Assembly (NCBI RefSeq): GCF_001425825.1
Contig: NZ_LMDM01000003.1
Span: 1,149-65,148, forward strand
Source of the DNA: Rhizobacter sp. Root1238
GTDB lineage: Bacteria; Pseudomonadota; Gammaproteobacteria; Burkholderiales; Burkholderiaceae_C
Reading direction: 5' to 3'
Length of the DNA: 64,000 bases
Positions 17,803 through 27,342 of this stretch are shown piece after piece. The stretch's first letter is position 1. The number at the start of each line of letters is the position of its first letter. The position numbers were made by a program, and so were the translations under genes. The notes beneath the pieces were generated by a model. That model did not search any database. It saw nothing but the letters and a program-made list of their open reading frames with translations, and had not been told where the DNA came from.

Positions 17803-19191
17803 TTACTCGGCGTCGCCGGTGTAGTTCGCGAGCGATTCGGCGCCCTTCAGCTGCTCGCGCCAGGTGCCGGTGACCTTCGACAGCTCCTGCTGCGCTGACG
17901 CGGTCAGCACGATCGCTTCGGAGGTCTTCGCGACCACCAGCGGATCCTGCTGCTGGCCCTTCACCTTGAATTCGAAGTGCAGGTGAGGCCCGGTCGCCCA
18001 GCCGGTCATGCCGACGTTGGCGATGTGCATGCCTTGCTCGACGCGCTGGCCGACCCGCACGTCGATGCGGCTCAGGTGGGCATAAACCGTCTCGCGGTCG
18101 TTGCTGTGGCGCAGCTTGACGACGTTGCCGTAGCCGTTCTGCCAGCCGGCGAACTCGACCACGCCGTCGCCGACGCTGCGCACCGAGGTGCCGGTGGGTG
18201 CGCCGTAGTCCACGCCCAGGTGGGCGCGCCAGTTCTGCAGGATCGGGTGGAAGCGCATCGAGAAGCCCGAGGTCACGCGCGAGAACTCCAGCGGGCTCGC
18301 GAGGAACGCACGGCGCTTGCTCTGGCCGTCGAAGCCGAAGTAGCCGCCCTTGCCGGACGGGTCCTTGAACCACACGGCCGAGTAGCTGCGGCCGTTGTTG
18401 ACGAACTCGGCGGCCAGCACGCGGCCGGCGGCCTGGTTCCAGGTGATCACCTCGCCATCGGCGGTCAGCGCTTCGTAGACGACGCTGAAGGTGTCGTTCT
18501 TGCGCAGCTCGCGGCGGAAGTCGATGTCGGTCGAGAAGATCTCGGCGACCTGCACCGCGACCGGATCGGGGATGCGCGACTCGTCGGTGGCCGCGAACAG
18601 CGAGCTGTGGATCGTGCCGCTGCCCAGCCGCACCTGGGCGGCCAGCGGCGCCAGCTCGACCTTGGCCTCGAAGCGGCCGTCGACGCGCTTCACGCTGAGG
18701 CGGGAGAAATGGGTCGACCACTGGGTCGGATCGGCGGGCGGGAAGCGCGCGACCAGCTCCTCGAGCTGGCCGGAGGCGTCGCTGCGCACCTGCACCATCT
18801 TGCCGGCGCGGCCTTCGAGCAGCAGGCGGGCGGTCTTGTCCGTGCGCAGGAAGGCGGCCGCCGCGACATCGGTCACGTTCACGCGGCGCAGCAGGCTGTC
18901 GGCGGTGTCGGCGTTGCGGGTCAGGTCGCTGCGGTAGAGCGACAGGTCGTGGCTGGCCAGCACCTCGAGCTGCGATCCGACGTCTTCCGGGGTGACGCTT
19001 TCCGTCACCACGCGGCGCGGCAGGTCGGACGCATCGGGTGCCATCGGCGCGATGGCGAAGGCAGTGACGCCGGCGCCCATCAGCAGCGCGACCACCATGC
19101 CGGCGAGCGTGCGCGGATGGCGGTGGACGAAACGGTGGGTGGTGGAGCCGGCCGAGGCCAGTGCTTGATCGAGAGAATCCAACGAATTCAC
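17803..19191 (-). CDS. M23 family murein metallopeptidase (LytM domain)
   Basis: 462 residues from a GTG start (VNSLDSLDQALAS). One N-terminal transmembrane helix (about residues 31-50, GMVVALLMGAGVTAFAIA) anchors it to the inner membrane, followed by a periplasmic region and a C-terminal LytM domain with the zinc motifs HLGVDYGAPTGT and GPHLHFEF intact, so it should be an active endopeptidase. ATGs at 19236 and 19329 are in frame, but the extra codons look non-coding. Divergent from tyrS and upstream of anmK. Confidence 0.88.
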   Translation of the reverse strand: MNSLDSLDQALASAGSTTHRFVHRHPRTLAGMVVALLMGAGVTAFAIAPMAPDASDLPRRVVTESVTPEDVGSQLEVLASHDLSLYRSDLTRNADTADSLLRRVNVTDVAAAAFLRTDKTARLLLEGRAGKMVQVRSDASGQLEELVARFPPADPTQWSTHFSRLSVKRVDGRFEAKVELAPLAAQVRLGSGTIHSSLFAATDESRIPDPVAVQVAEIFSTDIDFRRELRKNDTFSVVYEALTADGEVITWNQAAGRVLAAEFVNNGRSYSAVWFKDPSGKGGYFGFDGQSKRRAFLASPLEFSRVTSGFSMRFHPILQNWRAHLGVDYGAPTGTSVRSVGDGVVEFAGWQNGYGNVVKLRHSNDRETVYAHLSRIDVRVGQRVEQGMHIANVGMTGWATGPHLHFEFKVKGQQQDPLVVAKTSEAIVLTASAQQELSKVTGTWREQLKGAESLANYTGDAE

Positions 19192-19280
19192 GGCTGTGAA
19201 GGGGCGATGAAGCCCTGTCTGCAAGCACACCGCCATCGGACGCCGCGCTCTGGTCTGTCTTGCTGCCTGCAGGCGTCCAC

Positions 19281-19286
19281 TAGAAT
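19281..19286 (+). promoter_or_regulatory. -10 element of the tyrS promoter
   Basis: TAGAAT with TTGCTG 15 bases upstream (19260-19265), in the 240-base divergent gap before tyrS. It would leave a leader of about 140 bases, in which no clear hairpin system was seen. Confidence 0.45.
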
Positions 19287-19431
19287 CGCGGTCGCTTGCG
19301 GGCCCCTGTGTCTGGAGGGGGGCCGGCACCTCGGAAGCGGCGCAGTATAGCCACCGACTTCCGCGCCAATGTTTCCGGCGCTATTCCCGGAATAACCCCA
19401 CAAGTTCGTTCTGCAACCGGCCTCGAAAACC

Positions 19432-20658
19432 ATGTCCGCCCAGCCGCCTTTTCCGATCACCGACCGCACGCGCGAGGCGCTGGCGGTGTCATTGAGGGGC
19501 TGTGACGAGCTGTTACCCGAGGCCGAATGGCTGAACAAGCTTGCACGCTCTGAAGCAACAGGCGTGCCATTGCGGATCAAGCTCGGCCTCGACCCGACCG
19601 CGCCCGACATCCACATCGGCCACACGGTGGTGCTGAACAAGATGCGCCAGCTGCAGGACCTGGGGCACACGGTGATCTTCCTGATCGGCGACTTCACGTC
19701 GATGATCGGCGACCCGTCGGGCCGCAACAGCACCCGCCCGCCGCTGACCCGCGAGCAGATCGAGGCCAACGCGCAGACCTACTACCGCCAGGCGGCGCTG
19801 GTGCTGGACGAGAGCCGCACCGAGATCCGCTACAACTCCGAATGGAGCGACCCGCTGGGCGCGCGCGGCATGATCCAGCTCGCGTCGCGCTACACGGTGG
19901 CCCGCATGATGGAGCGCGACGACTTCACGAAGCGCTTCAAGGCCGGCACGCCGATCAGCGTGCACGAGTTCCTGTACCCGCTGATGCAGGGCTACGACTC
20001 GGTCGCGCTGAAGAGCGACCTCGAGCTCGGCGGCACCGACCAGAAGTTCAACCTGCTGGTGGGCCGTGCGCTGCAGAGCGAGTACGGCCAGGAGCCGCAA
20101 TGCATCCTGACGATGCCGCTGCTCGAGGGGCTGGACGGCGTCGACAAGATGTCGAAGAGCAAGAACAACTACATCGGCATCACCGACGCGCCGAACGACA
20201 TGTTCGCGAAGATCCTGTCGATCAGCGACACGATGATGTGGAAGTACTTCACGCTGCTGAGCTTCCGCCCCGAGGCGGAGATCGCGGCGCTGAAGGCCGA
20301 GGTCGACGGCGGGCGCAACCCGAAGGATGCGAAGGTGCTGCTCGCCAAGGAGATCACGACCCGCTTCCACAGCGCGGCGGCGGCCGAGGCGGCCGAGGCC
20401 GACTTCAACAACCGCGCGAAGGGCGGCATCCCCGACGTGATCGACGAGATCGCGCTGTCGGGCGCGCCGCTGGGCATCACCGCGCTGCTGAAGCAGGCCG
20501 GCCTCGCACCGTCGACCAGCGAGGCCGGGCGACTGATCGAAGGCGGCGGCGTGCGCGTCGACGGCGACGCGGTCAGCGACAAGGGCCTGAAGCTGAACGC
20601 CGGCACCTACGTCGTGCAGGTCGGCAAGCGCAAGTTCGCGCGCGTCACGCTGGGCTGA
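19432..20658 (+). CDS. tyrS: Tyrosine-tRNA ligase
   Basis: 408 residues, class I, TyrRS of the TyrZ-like bacterial type. HIGH is present as HIGH at 61-64 (in [11 protein letters not shown]) and KMSKS at 239-243, so it should be active. The C-terminal S4 RNA-binding domain is visible in [19 protein letters not shown]. It heads a run of four plus-strand genes ending with dtd, which protects the same step by removing D-tyrosine from tRNA. Confidence 0.97.
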   Translation: MSAQPPFPITDRTREALAVSLRGCDELLPEAEWLNKLARSEATGVPLRIKLGLDPTAPDIHIGHTVVLNKMRQLQDLGHTVIFLIGDFTSMIGDPSGRNSTRPPLTREQIEANAQTYYRQAALVLDESRTEIRYNSEWSDPLGARGMIQLASRYTVARMMERDDFTKRFKAGTPISVHEFLYPLMQGYDSVALKSDLELGGTDQKFNLLVGRALQSEYGQEPQCILTMPLLEGLDGVDKMSKSKNNYIGITDAPNDMFAKILSISDTMMWKYFTLLSFRPEAEIAALKAEVDGGRNPKDAKVLLAKEITTRFHSAAAAEAAEADFNNRAKGGIPDVIDEIALSGAPLGITALLKQAGLAPSTSEAGRLIEGGGVRVDGDAVSDKGLKLNAGTYVVQVGKRKFARVTLG

Positions 20659-20663
20659 TCGCG

Positions 20664-21023
20664 ATGCGGCGGCGGATCGTTCTCGTCGGCCTGCTGGCGG
20701 GCGCCTTCGCGCTGGCGGCACGGGCGGCGCCGACCGAGGCCGAACGGGCGCGCATCGAGCGGCTGATCGCCTACGTCGCCGGCCAGACCGGCCTGAAGTT
20801 CGTCCGCAACGGCAGCGCCCATTCGCCGGCCGACGCGGCGAAGTTCCTGCGCGGCAAGTTCGACAAGATGGGCGAGCACGTCAACACCGCGCAGCAGTTC
20901 ATCGACGAGATCGCGAGCCGCTCCAGCACCACCGGGCAGGCCTACCTGATCCGCTTCGCCGACGGCCGCACCGTGCCGGTGGCGCAGTTCCTCGGCGACG
21001 AGCTCCGGCGCATGGACCGCTGA
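20664..21023 (+). CDS. Small secreted protein, DUF5329-like
   Basis: 119 residues with a signal peptide ([23 protein letters not shown], cleavage likely after ARA). The mature part has [24 protein letters not shown] and an [10 protein letters not shown] stretch, like the periplasmic DUF5329 family; that assignment is from memory. The function is unknown. It starts five bases after tyrS and its TGA overlaps the next ATG (TGATG), so it is co-transcribed. Confidence 0.8.
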   Translation: MRRRIVLVGLLAGAFALAARAAPTEAERARIERLIAYVAGQTGLKFVRNGSAHSPADAAKFLRGKFDKMGEHVNTAQQFIDEIASRSSTTGQAYLIRFADGRTVPVAQFLGDELRRMDR

Positions 21024-21922
21024 TGGGCGCGCCGCTGGGTGTCGAGGCACTGCTGCGCCTGTCGGTGGTCGCGGCGCTCGCGACCATCGGGCTGAAGACC
21101 TGGGCCTGGGGCGTCACCGGCTCGGTCGGCCTGCTGTCCGATGCGATGGAGTCGCTGGTCAACCTGGTGTCGGCGCTGTTCGCGCTGCTGATGGTGAACA
21201 TCGCCCGCCGCCCGGCCGACGAAGACCATCCGTCGGGCCACACGAAGGCGGAGTACTTCTCGAGCGGCTTCGAAGGCATGCTGATCGCCGCGGCCGCGGT
21301 GAGCATCGTCTGGGCCGCGGTGCAGCGTTTCGCGCACCCGCAGCCGCTCGAATCGCTCGGCTGGGGCCTGACGCTGTCGATCGCCAGCTCGGCGATCAAC
21401 GGCCTGCTGGCGTGGCAGATGATGGCCGGCGCGCGGCAGCACCGGTCGATCGTGCTGGAGGCCGATGCCCGCCACCTGATGACCGACGTCTGGACCTCCG
21501 CCGGTGTCGTCGCCGGGCTGCTGCTGGTGCAGCTGACGGGCTGGCTGTGGCTCGATCCGCTGCTCGCGATCGGCGTGGCGCTGAACATCCTGCGCGAAGG
21601 CGGGCACCTCGCCTGGCGCTCCATCGAGGGGCTGATGGACAGTGCCGTCGAGCCGGAGATCCGCGAGCAGATCGACGGCACGCTGGCGCAGTTCGCCCCG
21701 CACCCGATCCGCTTCGACCACGTCGTCACGCGGCGCGCCGGGCAACGCCGCTTCATCGACCTGCACATGCACGTGCCGGCCGACTGGACGCTCGGCCGTG
21801 CGGCCGCACTGCGCGCCGATGTCGAGCAGGCGCTGATGCACGACGTGCCCGGGCTGCGGGCGTCGATCCAGCTGCTGCCGACGAATGTCGAGGCGCAGTC
21901 CACACAGGCGACCGCGACATGA
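21023..21922 (+). CDS. Cation diffusion facilitator family transporter
   Basis: 299 residues. CDF proteins export Zn2+, Fe2+, Co2+ or Mn2+ in exchange for protons. About six transmembrane helices fill residues 10-200. Metal-site acids and histidines are seen in [11 protein letters not shown] (helix 2, D-x3-E rather than H-x3-D) and in [11 protein letters not shown] (helix 5, H-x3-D). The cytoplasmic C-terminal domain has [15 protein letters not shown]. The metal cannot be predicted. It overlaps both neighbours by one to four bases. Confidence 0.92.
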   Translation: MGAPLGVEALLRLSVVAALATIGLKTWAWGVTGSVGLLSDAMESLVNLVSALFALLMVNIARRPADEDHPSGHTKAEYFSSGFEGMLIAAAAVSIVWAAVQRFAHPQPLESLGWGLTLSIASSAINGLLAWQMMAGARQHRSIVLEADARHLMTDVWTSAGVVAGLLLVQLTGWLWLDPLLAIGVALNILREGGHLAWRSIEGLMDSAVEPEIREQIDGTLAQFAPHPIRFDHVVTRRAGQRRFIDLHMHVPADWTLGRAAALRADVEQALMHDVPGLRASIQLLPTNVEAQSTQATAT

Positions 21923-22362
21923 TCTCGATCGCGCAACGGGTGTCGCAGGCGCGCGTCGAGGTGGACGGGCAGGTGATCGGCGCGATCGACGCCGGCCTGC
22001 TGGTGCTGGTGTGCGCCGAGCCGCAGGACACGCCGGCCATCGCCGACAAGCTGGTCGCGAAGCTGCTGAAGCTGCGCATCTTCAGCGACGAGCAGGGCAA
22101 GATGAACCGCAGCGTCACCGACATCGGCGGCGGGCTGCTGGTCGTCAGCCAGTTCACGCTGGCGGCCGATACCTCGGGCGGCAACCGGCCGAGCTTCACC
22201 GCCGCGGCGCCGCCGGCGCTGGGCCGTGAACTCTACGAGCGTGTGCTCGCCACCGCGAGGTCACAGCACCCGAACGTCGCCAGCGGCGAGTTCGGGGCGG
22301 ACATGAAGGTGCATCTCGTCAACGACGGCCCGGTGACCATCCCGATCACGTTGCGGGCCTGA
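21919..22362 (+). CDS. dtd: D-aminoacyl-tRNA deacylase
   Basis: 147 residues, usual length. DTD hydrolyses D-Tyr-tRNA and other D-aminoacyl-tRNAs. The active-site [17 protein letters not shown] (SQFTL motif at about 78-82) and the cross-subunit GPVTIPI motif ([13 protein letters not shown] at the C-terminus, Gly-cisPro-type) are present. It overlaps the CDF gene by four bases (ATGA). The stop faces the Bug-type gene six bases away. Confidence 0.96.
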   Translation: MISIAQRVSQARVEVDGQVIGAIDAGLLVLVCAEPQDTPAIADKLVAKLLKLRIFSDEQGKMNRSVTDIGGGLLVVSQFTLAADTSGGNRPSFTAAAPPALGRELYERVLATARSQHPNVASGEFGADMKVHLVNDGPVTIPITLRA

Positions 22363-22368
22363 CGGAAC

Positions 22369-23340
22369 TCAGTCTGCGTATTGACCTGCGGCCTTGATGA
22401 TCGGGCCCCACTTGTTGATCTCGGCCTCGACGAACTTCTTGTGCTCGGCGCCGTTCACGCGCGCATCGGTCACGACGACCGCGCCCAGGCCTTCTTCACG
22501 CTTGATGAAGTCCGGGTCCTTCAGCGCGACCTTCAGCGCCGCGTTGATCTTGTCGGTGACGGCCTTCGGCGTGCCCTTCGGTGCGTACAGCGCGTGCCAG
22601 ATGCTGACGTTGAAGCCCTTCAGCCCCGATTCGTCGAGCGTCGGCAGCTTGGCCAGTGCCGGCGTGGTCAGCCGCTTGGTGCTGGTGACCGCATAGGCCT
22701 TGATCTTGCCGCCGGCGATCTGGCTGGTGGTGTTGGTCGTCTGGTCGCACATCAGGTCGACCTGGCCGCCCAGCAGGTCGGTCATCGCCGGGCCGGTGCC
22801 CTTGTACGGCACGGTCGTCATCTCGACCTTGGTGGTGCTCATGAACAGCAGCCCGCACAGGTGCGAGGCCGAACCGAGGCCGGCATTCGCCAGGTTGACC
22901 TTGCCCTTGTTGGCATCGAGCCACTTGGTCAGCTCGGCGTAGTTCGTGGCCGGCAGCGACGGCTTGCCGATCAGCGTCATCGGCACCTCGTTGATCATGC
23001 CGAGGTACTCGAAGTCTTCCAGCGTCTTGTACTGCATGTTGCGGTACAGCGCGGGCGAGGTGCTCATGCCGATGTGGTGCAGCAGCAGCGTGTAGCCGTC
23101 GTTCGACGCCTTCGCGACCTTGGTCGCGCCCAGCGTGCCGCCGGCGCCGCCGACGTTGTCGATGATGATGGCCTGGCCGCCCAGCGGCTTGCGCAGCGCT
23201 TCGGCCAGGTCGCGCGCGACCTTGTCGGTCGGGCCGCCGGCGGAGAACGGGACGACGATGGTCACCGGCTTCTCGGGGTACTCGGCCAGGGCCGCGGTCG
23301 CCGTCAGCAGTGCGGCGCCGGCCAGCAGGAGTTTCTTCAT
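22369..23340 (-). CDS. Tripartite tricarboxylate transporter substrate-binding protein (Bug family)
   Basis: 323 residues with a signal peptide ending ALA before EYPEKPVTIVVPFSAGG. Bug proteins are periplasmic receptors for carboxylates. VTIVVPFSAGGPTDKVAR and the central GLGSASHL are family marks. AAAGGA is nine bases before the ATG. No TctA/TctB membrane genes are near, so it is an orphan receptor. It is last in a likely unit gntR - FAD oxidoreductase - bug, 135 bases after the oxidoreductase. Confidence 0.92.
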   Translation of the reverse strand: MKKLLLAGAALLTATAALAEYPEKPVTIVVPFSAGGPTDKVARDLAEALRKPLGGQAIIIDNVGGAGGTLGATKVAKASNDGYTLLLHHIGMSTSPALYRNMQYKTLEDFEYLGMINEVPMTLIGKPSLPATNYAELTKWLDANKGKVNLANAGLGSASHLCGLLFMSTTKVEMTTVPYKGTGPAMTDLLGGQVDLMCDQTTNTTSQIAGGKIKAYAVTSTKRLTTPALAKLPTLDESGLKGFNVSIWHALYAPKGTPKAVTDKINAALKVALKDPDFIKREEGLGAVVVTDARVNGAEHKKFVEAEINKWGPIIKAAGQYAD

Positions 23341-23475
23341 GGTCGCGTTCCTTTCGAGCGAGCGTGTCGGTGGGTCAGAAGACCCGAGCTTAAGGAAGCT
23401 CCGAGGCACCGGCATGGCGGAAACTACGTAACCCGGAGGCCTCGCAAGGCCATTGGTCGCGTGAAGGTGGCCAGC

Positions 23476-26400
23476 TCAAGCAAGATGATCGGCCAGCACC
23501 CGGGCGACGTGCAGGGCCTCGCGCTGCGCGCCGTCGGCGATCTGGTGCCTGCAGCTGGTGCCGTCCGCGACGATGATCGCGTCGGGCGCCTCGCGCACCG
23601 CCGGCAGCAGGCTCAGCTCGGCCATCTGCATCGACACCTCGTGGTGGCTCGCCTCGTACCCGAAGCTGCCGGCCATGCCGCAGCACGAGCTCTCGATCAG
23701 CGTCGGCTGCGCGCCGGGAATCAGCTTCAGCACGTCCAGCACCGGCTGGATCGCGCCGAACGCCTTCTGGTGGCAATGGCCATGCACCCGCATGGCCTGC
23801 GCCGCCGGCCTGAAGCGCGGCGCGAAGCGGCCCGCCTTCGCTTCACGCGCGAGGAACTCCTCGAGCAGCAGCGCCTGGTCGGCCAGAACCTTCGCGTCGT
23901 CGCCCAGGCCCATCACCAGCATCTCGTCGCGCATCGTCAGCAGGCACGACGGCTCCAGCCCGACGACCGCGATGCCCTGCTGCGCGAACGGCAGCAGCGC
24001 CTTCAGCAGCTCGCGCGCATTCGCCTTCGCCTGCTCCGGCATGCCGGCCGCCAGGTAGGTGCGGCCGCAGCACAGCGCCGCACCCGGGCGGCTCGCGGCG
24101 TGCACCGCATAGCCCGCCGCCTGCAGCACGCGCACCGCGGCGGTCGCGTTCTCGCTCTCGAAGCTGCCGTTGAAGGTGTCGACGAACAGCACGACCGGCT
24201 TGTCGGCCTTCAGCACTTCGGCCCGCGTCGCGAGGCCGATGTGCGGCGCCGCGCGCCGGAAGGTGTCGCGGCGAAAGCGCGGCAGGCTGCGCTTCGCCGA
24301 CAGCCCGAGCCAGCGCTCGGCCAGCCCCTTCGCGCCGGGCAGCGTCTCGCGCAGGTTGAACAGCCACGGCGCGGCGCTCGCCAGCCGCGCATACGCCGGC
24401 AGGTGGGCGACCAGCCGGTCCTTCAGCGTGTGGCCGTGGCGGGCTTTGTCATGCGCGGTGAATTCGAGCTTCATCTTCGCCATGTCGATGCCGGTCGGGC
24501 AGTCGCGTTTGCAGCCCTTGCAGCCGACGCACAGGTCCATCGCGTCGCGCACCGCATCGCTGGTGAAGCCCTGCTCGCCGAGCTGGTTCGACAGCGCGAG
24601 CCGCAGCGTGTTCGCGCGGCCGCGCGTCAGGTGCTGCTCGTCGCGCGTGACGCGGTAGCTCGGGCACATCGTGCCGGCGTCGAACTTGCGGCAGTGGCCG
24701 TTGTTGTTGCACATCTCGACGGCCTTCGCGAAGCCGCCGGCCGCATCGCCACCGCTGCCGGGCGCGGTCGTGGTCTCGGTCACCGGGTCGTTCTGCACGT
24801 TCCAGGCCGACCAGTCGAAGACCGGCTTCAGCGCGATCGTCCGGTAGCCCGGCGCATAGCGGAAGAGGCTCGCATCGTCCATCTTCGGCGGGTCGATGAT
24901 CTTGCCCGGGTTCATCAGGTTCAGCGGATCGAGGTGCTGCTTGATCGCGCGGAAGGCCTCGTTGATGCGCGGCCCGAACTGCCACTCGATCCATTCGCCG
25001 CGGCACAGACCGTCGCCGTGCTCGCCGCTGTAGGCGCCCTTGAACTTGCGCACCAGCGCGCTCGCCTCGTCGGCGATCGAGCGCATCTTGTGCGCGCCGC
25101 CGCCCGTGCCCCCCTGGCGCATGTCGAGGATCGGCCGCACGTGCAGCGTGCCGACCGAGGCGTGCGCATACCAGGTGCCCTTGCTGCCGTGCCGGCGGAA
25201 CACCTCGGTCAGCGCATCGGTGTACTCGGCCAGGTGCGCGAGCGGCACCGCGCAGTCCTCGATGAAGCTGACCGGCTTGCCGTCGCCCTTCAGGCTCATC
25301 ATGATGTTGAGGCCCGCCTTGCGGACTTCCCACAGGGCTTTCTGCGGCGCCTCGTCGCGCATCTCGACCACGCTGCCGGGCAGCTTCAGCTGGTCTCCCA
25401 TCAGCTCGACGAGCTGTTGCAGTTGCGCCAGCAGCACCGCCTTGTCGTCGCCGCTGAATTCCACCAGCAGAATCGCCTGCGGCTCGCCGACCAGCGCCGC
25501 ATCGATGGTCGGGCGGAACGCCGGGTTCGCGCGCGACAGCTCGATCATCGTGCGGTCCACCAGCTCGACCGCGCTCGGGCCGAGCTTCACGATGTGCTGC
25601 GCCGAGTCCATCGCGGCATGGAAGCTCGGGTAGTTGACGACACCGAGCACCTTGTGGCGCGGCAGCGGCGCGAGCTTCAGCGTCAGGCTGCGCGTGAACG
25701 CGAGCGTGCCTTCGGCGCCGACCAGCAGGTGCGCGAGGTTGACGCTGCCGTCGGCGGTGTACGGCCGCTCGCTCTGCGGATGGAAGATGTCGAGGTTGTA
25801 GCCGCCGACGCGGCGCATCACCTTCGGCCAGCGTTGGTCGATCTCGCCGCGCTCGGCGCTCGCGAGGCCGCGCACGAATTCGGCGATCGCCGTTTCCTTC
25901 GCGCCCAGCTGGTCGACGCGCCCGAAGCGCAGGTTGCTGCCGTCGCTCAGCCAGGCCTCGGCGGCGAGCACGTTGTGCACCATGTTGCCGTAGGCGATGC
26001 TGCGCGAGCCGCAGGAGTTGTTGCCCGCCATGCCGCCCAGCGTGGCCTGCGCACTGGTCGACACGTCGACCGGGTACCACAGCCCATGCGGCTTCAGGAA
26101 GGCGTTCAGGTGGTCGAGCACGATGCCCGGCTCGACCTGCACCGTCATCGCGTCGCGGTCGAATGCGATCACCTGGCGGTAGTGCTTGCTGGTGTCGATG
26201 ACGAGGGCAGCGCCGGTGGTCTGGCCGCACTGCGAGGTGCCGCCGCCGCGCGGCAGCAGCGGGGTCTTCAGGTCGCGCGCGATGTCGATCGCGGTCGCGA
26301 TGTCCTGCGCGCTGCGCGGCACGAACACGCCGACCGGCACGATCTGGTAGATCGATGCATCGGTCGCGTAGCGGCCGCGCGAGGCGATGTCGAACAGCGT

Positions 26401-26517
26401 TTCGCCCTGCGTGTGGGCAGAGAGCCGCTTCGCCAGCTCCGCAGCTTCGGGAGAGCCGAAGTCGCGCAGCGAGCGCCCGGCCTCGCGGGCCACGCCGGCT
26501 TCCACCAATGCATTCAT
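23476..26517 (-). CDS. FAD-linked oxidase with 4Fe-4S and CCG domains (YdiJ-like 2-hydroxyacid dehydrogenase)
   Basis: 1013 residues, the length and layout of E. coli YdiJ (D-2-hydroxyglutarate dehydrogenase). Order: PCMH-type FAD domain (LLPRGGGTSQCGQTTG at ~83-98; GNNSCGSRSIAYGN), FAD-oxidase C domain, ferredoxin motif CVGCKGCKRDCPTG near 663, then two CCG (DUF224-like) domains with SCCGMAGSFG near 942. It should oxidise a 2-hydroxy acid and pass electrons to the quinone pool. The ATG overlaps the gntR stop (ATGA). The substrate is unknown; glycolate, lactate or 2-hydroxyglutarate are options. Confidence 0.92.
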   Translation of the reverse strand: MNALVEAGVAREAGRSLRDFGSPEAAELAKRLSAHTQGETLFDIASRGRYATDASIYQIVPVGVFVPRSAQDIATAIDIARDLKTPLLPRGGGTSQCGQTTGAALVIDTSKHYRQVIAFDRDAMTVQVEPGIVLDHLNAFLKPHGLWYPVDVSTSAQATLGGMAGNNSCGSRSIAYGNMVHNVLAAEAWLSDGSNLRFGRVDQLGAKETAIAEFVRGLASAERGEIDQRWPKVMRRVGGYNLDIFHPQSERPYTADGSVNLAHLLVGAEGTLAFTRSLTLKLAPLPRHKVLGVVNYPSFHAAMDSAQHIVKLGPSAVELVDRTMIELSRANPAFRPTIDAALVGEPQAILLVEFSGDDKAVLLAQLQQLVELMGDQLKLPGSVVEMRDEAPQKALWEVRKAGLNIMMSLKGDGKPVSFIEDCAVPLAHLAEYTDALTEVFRRHGSKGTWYAHASVGTLHVRPILDMRQGGTGGGAHKMRSIADEASALVRKFKGAYSGEHGDGLCRGEWIEWQFGPRINEAFRAIKQHLDPLNLMNPGKIIDPPKMDDASLFRYAPGYRTIALKPVFDWSAWNVQNDPVTETTTAPGSGGDAAGGFAKAVEMCNNNGHCRKFDAGTMCPSYRVTRDEQHLTRGRANTLRLALSNQLGEQGFTSDAVRDAMDLCVGCKGCKRDCPTGIDMAKMKLEFTAHDKARHGHTLKDRLVAHLPAYARLASAAPWLFNLRETLPGAKGLAERWLGLSAKRSLPRFRRDTFRRAAPHIGLATRAEVLKADKPVVLFVDTFNGSFESENATAAVRVLQAAGYAVHAASRPGAALCCGRTYLAAGMPEQAKANARELLKALLPFAQQGIAVVGLEPSCLLTMRDEMLVMGLGDDAKVLADQALLLEEFLAREAKAGRFAPRFRPAAQAMRVHGHCHQKAFGAIQPVLDVLKLIPGAQPTLIESSCCGMAGSFGYEASHHEVSMQMAELSLLPAVREAPDAIIVADGTSCRHQIADGAQREALHVARVLADHLA

Positions 26518-27206
26518 GCGGACACCTTCGGTGACGAATCGAGTTGGCCGTGCTTCATCAGCTCGAGCACCACGTCGCGCTTGTTCAGCAGGTGCTGCAC
26601 CAGCAGCTGGCGCAGGCCGTCGCCATCGCGGGCCGCCAGCAGCTCGATCATGCGTTCGTGCTCGCCCATCGCGCGCGCCCACTTGGCCTCGTCGCAGTTG
26701 GAGCGGAAGCGCAGCGCCTGCAGCCGGGCGTTCACGGTGGCATAGGTCTGCGTCAGCACCGGGTTGCGTGCCGCGGCATTGATGTGCTGGTGGATCACCG
26801 CGTTGATGCTGTAGTAGGTGGGCAGGTCGCGCCGCGTGTAGGCCGCGAGCATCTCGAAGTGCAGCGCGCGGATCTCGGCCAGCTCGGCTTCGGTGATGCG
26901 CTGCGCCGCCAACTCGCCCGACAGGCCCTCGAGCCCCGCGATCACCTCGAAGGTGTCGGCGACGTCCTGGGCCGACAGCTCCATCGCGACCGCGCCGCGG
27001 TTCGGCAGCAGCTCCACCAGCCCTTCGGCGGCCAGCATCTTGATCGCCTCGCGCAGCGGGGTGCGCGACACCTTCAGCTCCTCGCACAGCGCGCGCTCGT
27101 TGAGCTTGCTGCCCGGCGGGATGTGGTTCTCGACGATCAGCTGGCGCAGCCGCGTGCACACCTGTTGGTGCAGCACCTGGCGAGGGATCGAAATGATGTC
27201 GGCCAT
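26514..27206 (-). CDS. GntR family regulator, FCD (FadR-like) type
   Basis: 230 residues. An N-terminal winged helix (LRQLIVENHIPPGSKLNERALCEELKVSRTPLREAIKMLAAEGLVEL, residues ~20-65) is followed by an all-helical FCD effector domain with the metal-binding histidine pattern (H in NAVIHQHINAA). FCD regulators usually bind organic acids. It is divergent from the aminotransferase gene and translationally coupled to the oxidoreductase. Two similar sites in the intergenic region are its likely operators. Confidence 0.92.
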   Translation of the reverse strand: MADIISIPRQVLHQQVCTRLRQLIVENHIPPGSKLNERALCEELKVSRTPLREAIKMLAAEGLVELLPNRGAVAMELSAQDVADTFEVIAGLEGLSGELAAQRITEAELAEIRALHFEMLAAYTRRDLPTYYSINAVIHQHINAAARNPVLTQTYATVNARLQALRFRSNCDEAKWARAMGEHERMIELLAARDGDGLRQLLVQHLLNKRDVVLELMKHGQLDSSPKVSA

Positions 27207-27220
27207 CGTGGACTTTCTAA

Positions 27221-27230
27221 TTTGTATTCA
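27221..27230 (-). promoter_or_regulatory. Candidate GntR operator, copy 1
   Basis: TTTGTATTCA, 15 bases before the gntR start. It matches copy 2 (TTTGTATGCA) at nine of ten positions. The surrounding AT-rich run (TCTAATTTGTATTCATTTTTT at 27216-27236) stands out in a GC-rich genome. Confidence 0.5.
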
Positions 27231-27283
27231 TTTTTTGTGCAGGTCGATGGTCATCATACGGATGCCATCACGGGTGACAACCA

Positions 27284-27309
27284 TTGACAAAAGAATTTTG
27301 TATGCAAAA
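27284..27309 (+). promoter_or_regulatory. -35 element and candidate GntR operator, copy 2
   Basis: TTGACA (27284-27289) is a perfect -35. Just after it lies the inverted repeat TTTTG-TATG-CAAAA (27296-27309), whose core TTTGTATGCA repeats copy 1 at a distance of 76 bases. Placed between promoter elements of the aminotransferase gene, it would suit repression. The -10 is not clear. Confidence 0.55.
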
Positions 27310-27342
27310 CTCAAGCGCATTCGGACCTCGTCAGGAGTCGTC

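Noticed and set aside
22381-26745. Very long plus-strand frame opposite the bug, FAD oxidoreductase and gntR genes
   Set aside because: The opposite strand carries well-known families with clear motifs. A long antisense frame is a usual result of high GC at third codon positions; its R/A/H/Q-rich sequence matches no family.
26893-27342. N-terminal extension of the aminotransferase into gntR
   Set aside because: The extra 150 codons overlap gntR and the promoter region and match nothing. AGGAG places the start at 27343.
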